Shown here piece by piece: positions 63,433-64,000 of a stretch of DNA of 64,000 bases (its first letter is position 1; each line of letters begins with the position of its first letter). The stretch lies in assembly GCF_036549215.1 (NCBI RefSeq), contig NZ_CP144371.1, forward strand, positions 372,001 through 436,000, read 5' to 3'. Source of the stretch: Candidatus Blochmannia sp. SNP. GTDB taxonomy: Bacteria > Pseudomonadota > Gammaproteobacteria > Enterobacterales > Enterobacteriaceae. The notes under the pieces were generated by a model that did not search any database, had not been told where the DNA came from, and saw only the letters and a list, made by a program, of their open reading frames with translations. The translations under genes and the position numbers were made by a program.

Positions 63433-64000
63433 ATGAATAAATTATTAGCTATAGTATTTCCAGGACAAGCGAGTCAAAGGGTAGGAATGTTAAAAACTAT
63501 GGCAGCTCATTACTCGTTAGTAGAAGAGACTTTTTCTGAAGTATCAGAAGTTTTAGGTTATGATATATGGAAATTAGTACAGTATGGACCTTTTACAGAA
63601 CTAAATAAAACTTATCGAGCACAACCAGCTATTCTAACAGCTTCAGTAGCTGTTTGGAGAATATGGAAACAACAGGGAGGTTGTATGCCAAAATTAATGG
63701 CAGGTCATAGTTTAGGGGAGTATTCTGCTTTAGTATGTGCGGGAGGCATGGATTTATGTTCTGGAGTTAGATTAGTAATGATACGTGGTATGTTGATGCA
63801 AGAAGTGGTCCCGCATGGACGGGGAGCCATGTCTGTAATTATTGGCTTACATGATGATGTTGTTTTTGAGTTTTGCAAAGCAGCACAACAAGATCAAATT
63901 GTCTCTCTTGCTGGTTTTAATGCCCCTGGTCATGTAGTTATTTCTGGGCATAAAGAAGCAGTGGATCGTGTTAATTTATTTTGTAAAAATGCAGGAGCGA
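63433..64000 (+). CDS. fabD: malonyl-CoA-ACP transacylase, 3' end outside the window
   Basis: Transfers malonyl from CoA to ACP for FabH and the elongation enzymes. The first 189 codons are present. Nucleophile motif MAGHSLGEYSAL (about residues 88-99) is intact, with VGMLKTMAAHY and NAPGHVVISGHKEAV as in E. coli. The N-terminal GQGSQ oxyanion motif reads GQASQ here (one Gly to Ala change). An AGAGA site precedes the ATG, 17 bases after the fabH stop. The frame is open to the window edge. Confidence 0.96.
   Translation, partial: MNKLLAIVFPGQASQRVGMLKTMAAHYSLVEETFSEVSEVLGYDIWKLVQYGPFTELNKTYRAQPAILTASVAVWRIWKQQGGCMPKLMAGHSLGEYSALVCAGGMDLCSGVRLVMIRGMLMQEVVPHGRGAMSVIIGLHDDVVFEFCKAAQQDQIVSLAGFNAPGHVVISGHKEAVDRVNLFCKNAGA

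Overview
The window is a stretch of a strongly AT-rich, reduced gammaproteobacterial chromosome. Nearly every protein aligns along its full length with an Escherichia coli protein. Genes are separated by long A/T-only gaps, mobile elements and phage genes are absent, and many E. coli neighbours are missing. The gene set (complete trp operon, mannose PTS, minCDE, hns, zwf and pykA without hexR) and gene order fit an ant endosymbiont of the Candidatus Blochmannia type. That placement is inference from remembered family and synteny knowledge, not a search.

Layout. (1) 163-24844: aspS, mepM, pykA, zwf, htpX, cspC, manZ-manY-manX, yoaE, pabB, tsaB, minE-minD-minC, dsbB, gapA, sppA, xthA. Most of this follows the 42-to-39 min arc of E. 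coli with deletions (hexR, lpxM and znu lost). (2) 26680-45236: hns, tdk, clsA, tonB, yciC, trpEGDC(F)BA, ribA, fabI, matching the 28-29 min arc. Two of the longest non-coding gaps (2.55 and 1.69 kb) lie here. (3) 45466-51831: gloC/ycbL, aspC, asnS, fabA, hspQ, tusE and tRNA-Ser, matching 21-22 min, with ompF gone. (4) 52132-54503: tRNA-Lys, pgsA, tRNA-Cys, tRNA-Leu and a frame-split erfK. (5) 54817-64000: lpxL, rne, rluC, then rpmF-plsX-fabH-fabD, with fabD cut by the window end.

Together the genes supply central carbon use (mannose PTS import, glucose-6-phosphate dehydrogenase, GAPDH, pyruvate kinase), tryptophan for the host, folate and riboflavin precursors, type II fatty acid synthesis feeding phospholipid and lipid A, division-site placement, disulfide formation, and RNA decay and modification. 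Signs of genome erosion are clear: one cell-wall transpeptidase gene (erfK) is split at a nine-A run, RNase E and TonB have lost their usual composition outside the core domains, and upstream regulators and leaders are missing.

I found no phage, CRISPR, toxin or defence island. The most unusual non-coding signal is a set of long, perfect, spacer-poor inverted repeats in intergenic DNA (up to a 52-bp perfect palindrome and a 30-bp-arm hairpin). Also notable are an orphan minus-strand terminator with possible small RNA at about 41.3 kb, and a tRNA-Lys with a CUU anticodon.
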